A stretch of 64,000 nucleotides of DNA from Cytobacillus gottheilii. Lineage in GTDB: Bacteria; Bacillota; Bacilli; Bacillales; Cytobacillaceae. A program made the position numbers and the translations under genes. Shown piece after piece: positions 35,600 through 44,453 of the stretch (its first letter is position 1; every line of letters begins with the position of its first letter). The notes under the pieces were generated by a model, which saw nothing but the letters and a program-made list of their open reading frames with translations, was not told the DNA's origin and made no database searches. The stretch is from the NCBI RefSeq assembly GCF_001636345.1, contig NZ_KV440945.1, positions 3,429,354-3,493,353 of the forward strand, read 5' to 3'.

Positions 35600-37710
35600 G
35601 CAAAACAGGGTCGCTTGATTCCTTTAGGTTAATAGCTGCTTTTCTTGTAATTGCTAACCATACATCACCGCTTCTTTCTTATGGAGAGAATGGTGATTTT
35701 ATTCTGACGCGGATTATTGCCAGGGTCGCTGTTCCCTTTTTTCTCATGGTCAGCGGGTACTTTCTCTATAAATATATCGATAATGGCGATAATGCTTATA
35801 TTCTTTCTTTCTGTAAAAAAATCGCCATATTATATGCTCTTTCCATTTTGCTGTACCTCCCGCTGAATTTGTATGCCGGTCATTATGAAACTGCAAATTG
35901 GGGACAGGAATTTATAAAGGATATCGTCTTTGATGGCACCTTCTATCATTTATGGTATTTCCCCGGACTGATTTTAGGTGTGATGATTGTAGCTTTTCTA
36001 GTTCGTAAAATAGGACTAAAATTCACTTTTTTCATCTCTCTTATTCTTTATGTTATAGGAATATTCGGTGATAGCTATTATGAATTGACGGAGACGTTTT
36101 CCAGCTTAGAGGCATTTTATGAGACGGTTTTCACTCTATCAGATTATACAAGAAATGGCGTTTTTATGGTGCCGATCTTTTTAGTAATGGGAATGCTGAT
36201 TTATAAAGGGAATCATGCAATTCCTTTTCAGCGAAATCTTCTGTTTTTCGTTATCTCTTTATCTTTGCTGATACTTGAAGGATTGCTTCTGCATGCTCTT
36301 GAGCTTCAGCGGCATGACAGTATGTATATCATGCTCATTCCAGCAATGTATTTTCTCTTTAGAAGCCTGCTGCAAATTCGCGGAAAAAGCAGTAAAGATC
36401 TTCGTTCGATCTCGACGATTATGTATATCATCCATCCGTGGATGATTGTGCTTGTCCGTTTAACGGCAGAAATCTTCAACCTTGAAAAATGGCTTGTTGA
36501 AAATAGCCTTGTGCATTTTATAGGAGTCAGCTTTCTCTCGTTTGCTGCGGCAAGAATAGCAACGATTGTCTGGAAAAGACGAAAAAAGATAAACCCGCCG
36601 CCAACTAGCAGAGCGTGGGCAGAAATTGATTTACAGGCACTTAGAGGAAATGCAAGACAGCTGAAAGGGATATTGCCGGAGAAAACAAAACTAATGGCAG
36701 TGGTAAAAGCAAATGCTTATGGTCATGGAGCAGTAAAAATAGCAAAAGAACTATCGGACTCAGGAATAAATTCATTTGCGGTTGCCACTTTAGCTGAAGG
36801 AATTGAGCTTCGGAGAAACGGCATTAAAAGCGATATTCTTATTTTAGGGTATACCCCCGCTCAATCTATTAGGATTATCAAAAAATACAACTTTACACAG
36901 ACAGTGATTGGACTTGAGCATGCAAAGGAGTTAAACAAACATGCTGTATCCATCAGCGTTCAGATTAAGATAGATACGGGGATGCACCGTTTAGGAACAG
37001 ATGCTTCACAGCTTGCAGAGCTGAAAGAAATGTATAACTGCAAACATTTAACGATAACCGGTGTTTTTTCACATTTAGCAGTATCAGATAGCCTAGATAA
37101 AGACGATATAGCATTTACGAATAGACAAATAGATAGATACAACCAAACCATTCAATGGCTTGAATCACAGCACCTTCCTGTCGGACACCAGCATATTCAA
37201 GCTAGCTACGGCATCTTGAATTATCCTCATTTACAGTATGATTATGCTCGTGCAGGGATCACTCTTTATGGAGTCCTAAGCCAAAAGGATAGGGTTAATA
37301 CGAATGCTCAACTAAAACCCGTATTATCTATTAAAGCTAGAGTTGCAATGGTAAAGACCTTGCACACTGGGGAAGCGCTCGGCTATGGAAGAGCCTTCAC
37401 CGCTGCAAGCACAATGAAAACAGCGGTCATCACAATTGGCTATAGTGACGGAATTCCAAGAAATATGGCAAACGGACATGTCCTCATTCGTTCGCAAAAA
37501 GCGCCAATTGTAGGCCGAATCTGCATGGATCAGCTACTGGTGGATGTTTCAGAAATTGAAGGAGTGCAAGCAGACGATATTGCAACATTGATTGGCAGAG
37601 ACGGATCACAGCAAATTTCAGCAGAAGACGTTGCGGAGTCATGCGGGACGATTACGAATGAATTATTGAGCAGACTTGGGGAGCGGCTGGGGTATGTTTA
37701 TAAAATATGA
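35596..37710 (+). CDS. vanT: VanT-type membrane serine racemase
   Basis: 704 residues from ATG 35596, overlapping the vanXY stop (ATGA). The first ~325 residues are an acyltransferase-3-like membrane domain with about ten helices. Residues ~339-704 are an alanine-racemase-type PLP domain with PLP Lys371 in MAVVKANAYGHG and a catalytic-type Tyr597 in ALGYGRAF. It supplies D-Ser, the substrate of the ligase. The fusion is characteristic of VanT and absent from housekeeping Alr. Length matches known VanT proteins. Confidence 0.95.
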   Translation: MSKTGSLDSFRLIAAFLVIANHTSPLLSYGENGDFILTRIIARVAVPFFLMVSGYFLYKYIDNGDNAYILSFCKKIAILYALSILLYLPLNLYAGHYETANWGQEFIKDIVFDGTFYHLWYFPGLILGVMIVAFLVRKIGLKFTFFISLILYVIGIFGDSYYELTETFSSLEAFYETVFTLSDYTRNGVFMVPIFLVMGMLIYKGNHAIPFQRNLLFFVISLSLLILEGLLLHALELQRHDSMYIMLIPAMYFLFRSLLQIRGKSSKDLRSISTIMYIIHPWMIVLVRLTAEIFNLEKWLVENSLVHFIGVSFLSFAAARIATIVWKRRKKINPPPTSRAWAEIDLQALRGNARQLKGILPEKTKLMAVVKANAYGHGAVKIAKELSDSGINSFAVATLAEGIELRRNGIKSDILILGYTPAQSIRIIKKYNFTQTVIGLEHAKELNKHAVSISVQIKIDTGMHRLGTDASQLAELKEMYNCKHLTITGVFSHLAVSDSLDKDDIAFTNRQIDRYNQTIQWLESQHLPVGHQHIQASYGILNYPHLQYDYARAGITLYGVLSQKDRVNTNAQLKPVLSIKARVAMVKTLHTGEALGYGRAFTAASTMKTAVITIGYSDGIPRNMANGHVLIRSQKAPIVGRICMDQLLVDVSEIEGVQADDIATLIGRDGSQQISAEDVAESCGTITNELLSRLGERLGYVYKI

Positions 37711-37739
37711 CAAGCCTGAAATACTAGGGTTTGTCTTTC
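37708..37739 (+). terminator. Terminator after vanT
   Basis: GACAAGCCT and AGGGTTTGTC can pair (one G-U) with a short loop, followed by TTTCTT. It closes the van operon. The following 37740-37858 has no gene. Confidence 0.65.
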
Positions 37740-37858
37740 TTAACTTTGCTGCCGATATTACTTTTAACTTCTACTTCATTTGTTTAAGTAATGAATTTGC
37801 TAATTGTCTCAATAAAATAATGTCCAACATTAACCTTATCAACATCTGTTGTTGAGTA

Positions 37859-37873
37859 TAAAACTGGTATAAT
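37859..37873 (+). promoter_or_regulatory. Extended -10 promoter before the Fic module
   Basis: TGGTATAAT gives an extended -10 box (TATAAT at 37868-37873) with a weak -35 region. It lies about 95 bp before the ficA start codon and is the only good promoter in the vanT-ficA gap. Confidence 0.6.
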
Positions 37874-37970
37874 TTCTGTAAGAAAGTTTAATACTTTGCT
37901 CTTCCCTTCTATCACATATGCTAAAAGGGAATACATACAAAAACAGCTTAAAGAAAAGGAGTTGCCTTAA

Positions 37971-38141
37971 ATGAATAAAGCGAAGGTCGATATAGCTATA
38001 AAATCAGCTAAAGCTTCTCTTGCCGTTGAGGGGTTGTATTTAACACAAAGAGAAGAGGATTTAGTCAGGTCCAATTTACAAGGAGAAATTACTGATGAAG
38101 AATTTGAGAAAAAAGTATTGGAATTGACCAATGAATCGTAA
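37971..38141 (+). CDS. ficA: FicA/VbhA-like antitoxin
   Basis: A 56-residue acidic helical protein, shorter than most prediction cut-offs, starting 10 bp after AAGGAG. It contains the Fic-inhibitory motif S-x3-E-G (Ser16 to Gly21, SLAVEG) and the pattern LTQREEDLVRSNLQGEITDEEF typical of VbhA-like antitoxins. The inhibitory Glu is known in the family to obstruct ATP gamma-phosphate placement in the Fic active site. It overlaps the fic gene by 11 bp. Confidence 0.9.
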   Translation: MNKAKVDIAIKSAKASLAVEGLYLTQREEDLVRSNLQGEITDEEFEKKVLELTNES

Positions 38142-38760
38142 GCAGTCTAAATATTGTTATCCAGGCACAGACATCTTAATAAACAACTACTCTATCATGG
38201 ATCAGCTTAAGCTGGATCGGGTCGAAAGTGTTTTCACTGCAAAGCGCTTAGGAGAACTTTACGAGAAACCAATTACTGGAATATTTAATTTAGGACATAT
38301 GCAGAAAATCCATCAGTTTATTTTTCAAGACGTATATGATTTTGCAGGAAAACTAAGAGACGTACAGATATCAAAAGGAAACACGCCTTTTGCCTACCCT
38401 CATTATATCGAAACTTACTCTAAGGAAGTTTTTTATTCATTACAAAATGAAAACTATCTAAGAAGATTAAATATAAATGATTTTTCTAGTCGTGCTGCTC
38501 ATTACCTGGCTGAATGGAACATTATTCATCCCTTTAGAGAAGGTAATGGTCGTTCACACCGAGAATTTATTCGAACATTGGCGATGAGAAATGGTTATGA
38601 ACTTAACTGGAACCGGGTTGAGACTAAAAAAATATTAAATGCCTCTATTAAATCTGTGTTAGATTCTAAGGAATTAGAAAGTGTTATAAGAGAGTGTATT
38701 GTGAATTGTGAACCTGATTTTACCCTTATAAAGAGCTTCGAGGAAAGTATAGAAAAATAG
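38131..38760 (+). CDS. fic: Fic-domain AMP-transferase toxin
   Basis: 209 residues with the complete Fic core motif HPFREGNGR (133-141) and flanking helices (RAAHYLAEWNIIHPF). The canonical His133 and the Asn/Arg residues are present, so it should be an active AMPylating enzyme; bacterial relatives modify proteins such as type II topoisomerases. The antitoxin gene directly upstream forms a class I toxin-antitoxin pair. It sits just after vanT, next to mobile DNA boundaries. Confidence 0.94.
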   Translation: MNRKQSKYCYPGTDILINNYSIMDQLKLDRVESVFTAKRLGELYEKPITGIFNLGHMQKIHQFIFQDVYDFAGKLRDVQISKGNTPFAYPHYIETYSKEVFYSLQNENYLRRLNINDFSSRAAHYLAEWNIIHPFREGNGRSHREFIRTLAMRNGYELNWNRVETKKILNASIKSVLDSKELESVIRECIVNCEPDFTLIKSFEESIEK

Positions 38761-38860
38761 TACTTTATAAACATTCAACGAAGAATACATCAACCTTGAT
38801 TTTCCAGCGTGTATTGTTCACTTGTATTAATGCATTGAAAATAAGAGGGGCATCCCCCTC

Positions 38861-39862
38861 TTACTTAATCCTCGCCTTCCGAAATCCATCAATAATACTG
38901 ATAACAGCAAATACAAGAACGACCACGAATGTAATACTAATGAAACTAAATTGAAGCTGTGTGCTTGAGTAAGAAAATATGTTGGCCATATAATTAAAGA
39001 ATTCTGTCTGGAAAAGCTTTGGATCAATAAATAGGATCAAGAGAACAATGGTCGCTGCTGCTTCGACGATTAAATTTAAAATCGCCATGCGATTCGTCCA
39101 TTGTCCTTTTACATATTTATAGAATGCCAGAGCTACTTCGAGGACAATAACAGCAACGACAATCGGCCAGTATCCGATGAGTACATCCTGATGAAAGACA
39201 GGCTGCACAAACTCTAAGCCACTGCCATTGTTTTCATATATTCCAAGCAGGTGGTCTGCATTGAAATAGAAGCTAACCCATATTGCAATCCATATGAAAC
39301 TGCCAAAAACTTCACTCTTTGAGATTGCTTTTTTCTTTGGTATATATGTGACCGCCTTTAAATCCTCAGCAGTCCATTTGGTCATACTGTTTGTTAACGG
39401 GTCTGTCTCTTTACTCTTGTCGGTCCTTTCAATTACCGCAAACACGATCGTCAGCCAGAAAAAGACTTGAACCCCAACTTCCAATAACGTAATGATACCT
39501 TTTGTTGTAAGGGCAACAATGATATTTACAATGTTTTCATCCCCATTATATTGAATAAAATAACTGGCAACCATTGAAATAATTGATACAACAGCCGCAA
39601 TTGGTAAAATCATTTTTAATAGAGAAATATAGAGATCATAATACCGAGGACCAATTAAATGCATAGGCCGATCCCGATAACCACCCGCCAATGCTACTGG
39701 GTTTCCCAGTTTTTCGAGAACTGCCTTTACGTCTTCCTCTTTATACTCATCAGGCAGCATATCCTCAATTGTCGACCGAAGTTCTAATGCAATGTCACTG
39801 CGATTTTTTTCCGGTAATCTTCTTGTGACTTCCTGGATGTAAATCTCAATCAGATTTTGCAT
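38861..39862 (-). CDS. HAAS (DUF1700-like) membrane protein
   Basis: 333 residues. Residues 1-70 form the small helical HAAS domain (YIQEVTRRLPEKNRSDIALELRSTIED-type), followed by about seven membrane helices. The HAAS domain is thought to link PadR regulators to membrane proteins. The upstream padR gene overlaps by 17 bp, a conserved pairing. The signal and output are unknown. Confidence 0.88.
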   Translation of the reverse strand: MQNLIEIYIQEVTRRLPEKNRSDIALELRSTIEDMLPDEYKEEDVKAVLEKLGNPVALAGGYRDRPMHLIGPRYYDLYISLLKMILPIAAVVSIISMVASYFIQYNGDENIVNIIVALTTKGIITLLEVGVQVFFWLTIVFAVIERTDKSKETDPLTNSMTKWTAEDLKAVTYIPKKKAISKSEVFGSFIWIAIWVSFYFNADHLLGIYENNGSGLEFVQPVFHQDVLIGYWPIVVAVIVLEVALAFYKYVKGQWTNRMAILNLIVEAAATIVLLILFIDPKLFQTEFFNYMANIFSYSSTQLQFSFISITFVVVLVFAVISIIDGFRKARIK

Positions 39863-40196
39863 CGTCTTCCTCTCCTTTTAATAAGTCATAAAGCTCCTTG
39901 GAACTTTTCAGCCATTCTTTTCTTAACTCTGTATAAATTTCCTGCCCATAATCACTGAGAACATAATATTTTCTCGGTCTGCTTTCAGATGTATCCCAGC
40001 TGCTTGTAACCAATTCCTGTTTCTCCAGACGGCGGAGCAGCGGATACAGCGTACTTTGATCAATATTGATGCCTGATTCTTCGAGTAATTGGACAAGTGA
40101 ATAACCGTATTGCGGTGTCTGTAATTGACTTAAAACGGCTAATGTCAAAGTGCCTCTTCGTAATTCGGTTGTTAAAGAAAGTAACAGATTGCTCAT
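39846..40196 (-). CDS. PadR-family transcriptional regulator
   Basis: 116 residues with a winged helix (about 10-85): LRRGTLTLAVLSQLQTPQYGYSLVQLLEESG and STLYPLLRRLEKQELVTS are PadR hallmarks. It lies upstream of, and overlaps, the HAAS membrane protein gene. The upstream region (40200-40270) has TACACTATATGG/CATACAC elements that could be its operator, but the palindrome is poor. Confidence 0.9.
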   Translation of the reverse strand: MSNLLLSLTTELRRGTLTLAVLSQLQTPQYGYSLVQLLEESGINIDQSTLYPLLRRLEKQELVTSSWDTSESRPRKYYVLSDYGQEIYTELRKEWLKSSKELYDLLKGEEDDAKSD

Positions 40197-40305
40197 TCAT
40201 CCACCTCACTGCATTTATGCTGTATGTTGTACACTATATGGTTTATACTATGTATCATACACTATTGTTGTTACGATAACAATTCATTTTTTGTAAATAT
40301 AGGAA

Positions 40306-40343
40306 AAAAAGGACGCTGCCCTGAATCGGATCGCGTTCTTTAC
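40306..40343 (-). terminator. Intrinsic terminator after the 40353-40577 gene
   Basis: On the minus strand AAAGAACGC, a loop, then GCGTCCTTTTTTT forms a stem with one mismatch and a T run. Confidence 0.72.
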
Positions 40344-40352
40344 CTTCTATAT

Positions 40353-40577
40353 TCAAACTTCTTCGAAGAAATCATATTCCTTAACTTTAAAGTATTGGAT
40401 ATTTTGTTTAATAATGACTAAATCGTCCGATATTGCTATGACAGGACTGCTTAAATCGTCTACAAAATGTTTCATAATCTTGTCTCTTGCGCGCACGAGC
40501 GAAGATGCTTCGATGAGATGCCCGATCTCACCGTTATTTAAAATAAATGTCACTTCATATTGCTTTTTCTTCTTCAT
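40353..40577 (-). CDS. Hypothetical small protein, 74 residues
   Basis: Start ATG 40577, preceded by AGGGGG; a longer upstream frame lacks a ribosome site. The protein is alpha/beta (KKQYEVTFILNNGEIGHLIEASS, VIAISDDLVIIKQNIQYFKV) and I do not recognise its family. The clear ribosome site and terminator suggest it is real. Confidence 0.75.
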   Translation of the reverse strand: MKKKKQYEVTFILNNGEIGHLIEASSLVRARDKIMKHFVDDLSSPVIAISDDLVIIKQNIQYFKVKEYDFFEEV

Positions 40578-40650
40578 TAAGATGTCCCCCTCACTATAAC
40601 TATTCTCCATTCTAATACAGCTGTATGTTGCTTCAAAATGATAAGCACAG

Positions 40651-40995
40651 TTATTTCATACAATTTCTTATCTTCTCTGGAATCATGACAACCTCTGTAC
40701 TCAGGTCAATCGGTTTAAAGGTTTCATCAATGCATTCTTCCCAAAACTCTAAATGCTTCTTGTCAATCCAATGCTGAGAATTATCTACTTCTATTCCCCC
40801 GCTTCCTTGGACAGAATACCAGTACAAATACTCCACACCATTGAGCAGCTCTCTGAAAATGGTTTCGACGTACATCTTTTCACCTTCAAGTGTAACGAGC
40901 ACGTCATCCATATGCTCATTCAGAAACTGAAACCATTCATCCACACGTTCTGATTTGCCTTGTTTCACTCTGAACCTTGTCAATTCTACATTCAT
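40651..40995 (-). CDS. DUF6176 family protein
   Basis: 114 residues, starting MNVELTRFRVKQGKSERVDEWF and carrying EYLYWYSVQGSGG, a pattern I associate with DUF6176. Predicted ferredoxin-like alpha/beta fold; function unknown. The start overlaps the stop of the upstream GNAT gene by 4 bp, so the two form an operon. Confidence 0.8.
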   Translation of the reverse strand: MNVELTRFRVKQGKSERVDEWFQFLNEHMDDVLVTLEGEKMYVETIFRELLNGVEYLYWYSVQGSGGIEVDNSQHWIDKKHLEFWEECIDETFKPIDLSTEVVMIPEKIRNCMK

Positions 40996-41408
40996 TTCGT
41001 TACCATCCTTTTACTTCCAGATTGATGATCGTAATTTCTTACAATCATGCCGTTTGTTTTCATCATTTTGAATTGATTATAAAAAGGCACCACGTCATCA
41101 TCGCAGCATAAATCGATCATATAAATATCCCTAAGCTCTTCAAGCATGATATTTACTAATTTCGTTCCAATACCCTTGTTTTTATAGTCAGGCAAGACTT
41201 CAAGCAGCGGAATGTAAGCAGATAGAACTCCGTCACTAATCGCCGTTATAAAACCAACGACTTGATTTCCATCTAAAGCTACAACTACTTTTGTGCTATT
41301 TTTTAAGAGCTGTAAATGGGTTTCTGAGCTTGGCGGATTTGGCCAGTCCACGAAAAACCCTCCTAACATCTCAGCTGTAATTCCATTAATATCAGTTTTA
41401 AACATCAT
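40992..41408 (-). CDS. GNAT family acetyltransferase
   Basis: 138 residues with the acetyl-CoA motif LPDYKNKGIGTKLVNIMLEEL near residues 72-92 and a C-terminal FYNQFKMMKTNGMIVRNYD. Substrate unknown. Translationally coupled to the DUF6176 gene. Confidence 0.87.
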   Translation of the reverse strand: MMFKTDINGITAEMLGGFFVDWPNPPSSETHLQLLKNSTKVVVALDGNQVVGFITAISDGVLSAYIPLLEVLPDYKNKGIGTKLVNIMLEELRDIYMIDLCCDDDVVPFYNQFKMMKTNGMIVRNYDHQSGSKRMVTK

Positions 41409-41564
41409 TTTAGATCCACTCCTATTTTGTTTATAAACACTTGTTGGAGCGGATTTATTAAAAATAAAGCAGCAAAATGAGCCCTCCTATTTTGTAAGCA
41501 ATCTATTAACCTATTCGGAATGAAGATGCATTTTCCTTCATTTGGTCTCCTTTTTTTAAACAAA

Positions 41565-41602
41565 AGAAGCCATCACCTCTCTAGGCAATGGCTTCTTTTC
41601 TA
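41565..41602. terminator. Bidirectional terminator-like hairpin
   Basis: AAGAAGCCAT and ATGGCTTCTT pair over 10 bp. It lies in the 41409-41677 gap, which otherwise shows no gene; the stretch presumably also contains the GNAT promoter. Confidence 0.75.
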
Positions 41603-41677
41603 TAAAAAATGTCATCCGGTCAAAATACAATGAACCGCTTAATCTCAAGGGAGTTATCTCCCTGCTCTTGTTTAACG

Positions 41678-42025
41678 TTAAACGCCAAAATGAATCATAT
41701 ATTTCTTTTCTTCTATCGCCTGCAGGATTTTGGCTGCTAAATCAGCTAGATCACCAGATTCCTTAAAGTCTTTCGAAGAGGTCACTTTCTCATAAAAAAG
41801 CTGCAGTGATTCAGGCGGGATCAGCGTAATTCCCCACATAGCCAGACCAAATTCTTTTCGCTTAAAAGATTGAAAGTATGTTTTCATGATTGATAGTTCT
41901 GCTGCAAGATTTTGAATAAAATCATCATCAACAGAAATGCAGTTATATTGTTCCGGCTCATAGTATATGTATTTTTTCTCTTTGTCAAACACATCAAGAA
42001 TTCCGAATTCATGTACTAAGGGCAT
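41678..42025 (-). CDS. Hypothetical protein, 115 residues
   Basis: A small alpha/beta protein (YYEPEQYNCISVDDDFIQNLAAELS, MWGITLIPPESLQLFYEKV) with no membrane segment or signal peptide. Family not recognised; it resembles small Bacillus proteins of unknown role. It lies 29 bp downstream of the SgrR-type gene on the same strand. Confidence 0.75.
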   Translation of the reverse strand: MPLVHEFGILDVFDKEKKYIYYEPEQYNCISVDDDFIQNLAAELSIMKTYFQSFKRKEFGLAMWGITLIPPESLQLFYEKVTSSKDFKESGDLADLAAKILQAIEEKKYMIHFGV

Positions 42026-42054
42026 CCTTGGTCTTCCTCTCTATTCGTTCTTTT

Positions 42055-43779
42055 TCAGGCTTCATACCATAATTTCGTAAAATCAATCCATCCTAGCGCA
42101 TTAAATGATACACCTTTAACATCATGGTGATAAAAGGCGAATTGATTTAACCGGTAAAGATGAATATGCCCGTTTTGTTTCAGTATTTTATTTTCTAAAG
42201 ATAGTAAATCTTCATCATTCACAGCTTTCGGGAGATGATGTTTTAACAAGCTGTGATTTCCCCTGAATGCTGAAAGATAGGTATATACATCACTTTCATC
42301 ACCGATTTGTTCACCGAGGAGAAGATCTGCTTCTTTGTGTAATTCTCGCTTATGCAATTCAGTATACGTGTAAAATTTGAGTTCTAATTCTATCCCTTTA
42401 TTCCGTAAAACCTTCTGAATCCACTTTGCATCTGCTTCATTCCCTGCTCCAACATAACTAATCAAGGTAAGCGTTTCCCCTTTGTAACCACTTGCTGCTA
42501 GAGCCTTTTTACCAGCCAATACAGATCGTTCCTGATTCTTTTCTTCAAACTTTTTTAATATGCGAGACGCCGTTTTAAAGCGTGAACCGCCTAATTCCTC
42601 GATTAGTTTTTCCGGTGATAAAAAATGAAAAATAGCTTCTCTTACATAGGCATTTTCAGCAAGAATCCCTTTATGTAAATTTAACGTAAGCAGCTTGCTT
42701 CCCTTATCGAGCATCGTATACATTTTAAATTCCTGAACCTTTCTCCCCTGATAGGGATAATGGTAAAAGTTCATATCTTCATAATTGGAAACCGACTGCA
42801 GATCAGCAGCATTGTCATAAAGCTGCGGGAAAAAGTATAGTGTGATCTCGTCAAGAAAAGGCCGTCTTAAGAAGTAGTCTGAAAAGACGGTTAAGACCAA
42901 TTTATCTTCCGTATTATCACTGACTTTATATGGTCCTGTCCCTACTGGCAACTCACTAGTTACCGGTACATCCTCCGGCAAAATGCTTCCGCCTAATGAG
43001 GAAGCTACATGCAGAAAAGATGGGCAAGTTTCAGAAAACACAAATTGAATTGTATACCGATGATAAACGTGTACATCTTCCAGACCATCTAGGATCCATT
43101 CATAAGCAGATCTATTTTCACGATGGCGGATAAAACTATAACGGACATCGTCTGCTGTCATTTCTTTTCCATGATGAAAAAGGACAGCTTTTTGCAGATA
43201 AAAGGTCCATTTTGTATAGTCTTCATTATGTTCCCAGTGATGAGCCAGATTCGGCAGAAACTCATCATTTTCCTGATTATACGTAATGAGCGTACTAAAA
43301 ATATGGCGCAAAATATGATTTTCAGAACGTCTGTTGACTTTTGCCGGATCAAGAACAGGAAGCGGCCGATAAGAAGGGAAATGCAATCGTGAAAGCTTAC
43401 CACCTTCAGGACCGAGCTGTTTGCCGAGGTACGTATGAAACACCCAATCAACGAATTCACGCTGCACAGATTCTTTTACTCCATATTTTTTTAACAGGCT
43501 GATTCCTGCATCAATGGAAGAAGGTGTTAATATGCTTTTCGCTTCGTCCACAACAAGGTGATCCACATCTTTCAGAAGCTTTATACTGGAAAGATTCCCT
43601 CTCCCCTTCCCTGGCTTCCACTCAATCCAATTCTGCTCCTCTAACTTTCGGAGAATGATTTTGGCATTTCGGTAGGTGCATGACAGCATCTCTGAAAGGT
43701 CTTGAACCGTTATCTTTAACTCATTATTTGTTTCTTTTAAGCTTTGAAAAAGGATATCATAATGCTCTAATAGCTTCAT
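42055..43779 (-). CDS. SgrR-type transcriptional regulator with solute-binding domain
   Basis: 574 residues from ATG 43779 after AGGAGGAG. An N-terminal winged helix (about 1-110, SgrR_N: ITVQDLSEMLSCTYRNAKIILRKLEEQNWIEWKPGKGRG) is joined to an extracytoplasmic-type solute-binding (SBP_bac_5) domain used as an intracellular ligand sensor. E. coli SgrR senses sugar-phosphate stress; the ligand here is unknown. It is divergent from the Ham1-like and MFS genes and may regulate them. Confidence 0.9.
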   Translation of the reverse strand: MKLLEHYDILFQSLKETNNELKITVQDLSEMLSCTYRNAKIILRKLEEQNWIEWKPGKGRGNLSSIKLLKDVDHLVVDEAKSILTPSSIDAGISLLKKYGVKESVQREFVDWVFHTYLGKQLGPEGGKLSRLHFPSYRPLPVLDPAKVNRRSENHILRHIFSTLITYNQENDEFLPNLAHHWEHNEDYTKWTFYLQKAVLFHHGKEMTADDVRYSFIRHRENRSAYEWILDGLEDVHVYHRYTIQFVFSETCPSFLHVASSLGGSILPEDVPVTSELPVGTGPYKVSDNTEDKLVLTVFSDYFLRRPFLDEITLYFFPQLYDNAADLQSVSNYEDMNFYHYPYQGRKVQEFKMYTMLDKGSKLLTLNLHKGILAENAYVREAIFHFLSPEKLIEELGGSRFKTASRILKKFEEKNQERSVLAGKKALAASGYKGETLTLISYVGAGNEADAKWIQKVLRNKGIELELKFYTYTELHKRELHKEADLLLGEQIGDESDVYTYLSAFRGNHSLLKHHLPKAVNDEDLLSLENKILKQNGHIHLYRLNQFAFYHHDVKGVSFNALGWIDFTKLWYEA

Positions 43780-43880
43780 ATTCCAGCTCCTCCTGATAAA
43801 AGGGGAAAAACAATAAGAACTATTATACACTTTTTTTCCTCTTTTCAAAAAGTACAATGAATAACAGGAGGTTGATATAT

Positions 43881-44453
43881 ATGAAAGTGATCATTGCATC
43901 TTGGAATCCATCCAAGGTAAAGAAAATCAAACGTTTTTTGAGTGAGGTACCCATTGAGATCACTTCACTATCTGGTGAAATAAAAGATATTGAAGAAACA
44001 GCTCTTACGTTCGAAGGAAACGCAGCATTAAAAGTGGAAGCGGTCAGAAGTCATTTTCCAGAAGACATTATAATAGGAGAAGATTCTGGTTTGACGATTG
44101 ATGCTTTAGAAGGTTATCCCGGCGTTAAAACAGCACGTTTTTCCTCTGGCAGTGATGCTGATCGGGCAGAGGTGCTGTTGGAAAAGCTAGCGTATGTTCC
44201 TTTAAGCAAAAGGAAAGCACAATTCAACAGCTGCGTCAGCGTTTCTTTTCCAAACGGGGAAGCTGCAGAGTGTCACGGAATCATGCCTGGCTGGATCAGC
44301 CATAGGGATAGCACAGATATCCAAGGATATGGATATATTTTTTTATTAAGTAATGGAAAAGTTCTTTCTGAAATTGATGATAGCTCCTTTAATCATCAGC
44401 ACCAGGCTTTATTTCAAGCAAAGCAGCATATCCTCGAATGGCTAAAACGATGA
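43881..44453 (+). CDS. Ham1/RdgB-like nucleoside triphosphate pyrophosphatase
   Basis: 190 residues from ATG 43881 after GGAGG. The Ham1 pattern is clear: IIASWNPSKVKKIKRFL, ETALTFEGNAALKVEA, GEDSGLTIDALEGYPGVKTARFS and FNHQHQALFQAK. Family members hydrolyse ITP/XTP-type nucleotides. It is shorter and more divergent than housekeeping RdgB, so substrate preference may differ. It overlaps the MFS gene by 16 bp. Confidence 0.88.
   Translation: MKVIIASWNPSKVKKIKRFLSEVPIEITSLSGEIKDIEETALTFEGNAALKVEAVRSHFPEDIIIGEDSGLTIDALEGYPGVKTARFSSGSDADRAEVLLEKLAYVPLSKRKAQFNSCVSVSFPNGEAAECHGIMPGWISHRDSTDIQGYGYIFLLSNGKVLSEIDDSSFNHQHQALFQAKQHILEWLKR

Noticed and set aside
40200..40270. PadR operator before the HAAS operon
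   Set aside because: CATACAC-like elements are present but no convincing palindrome can be drawn.
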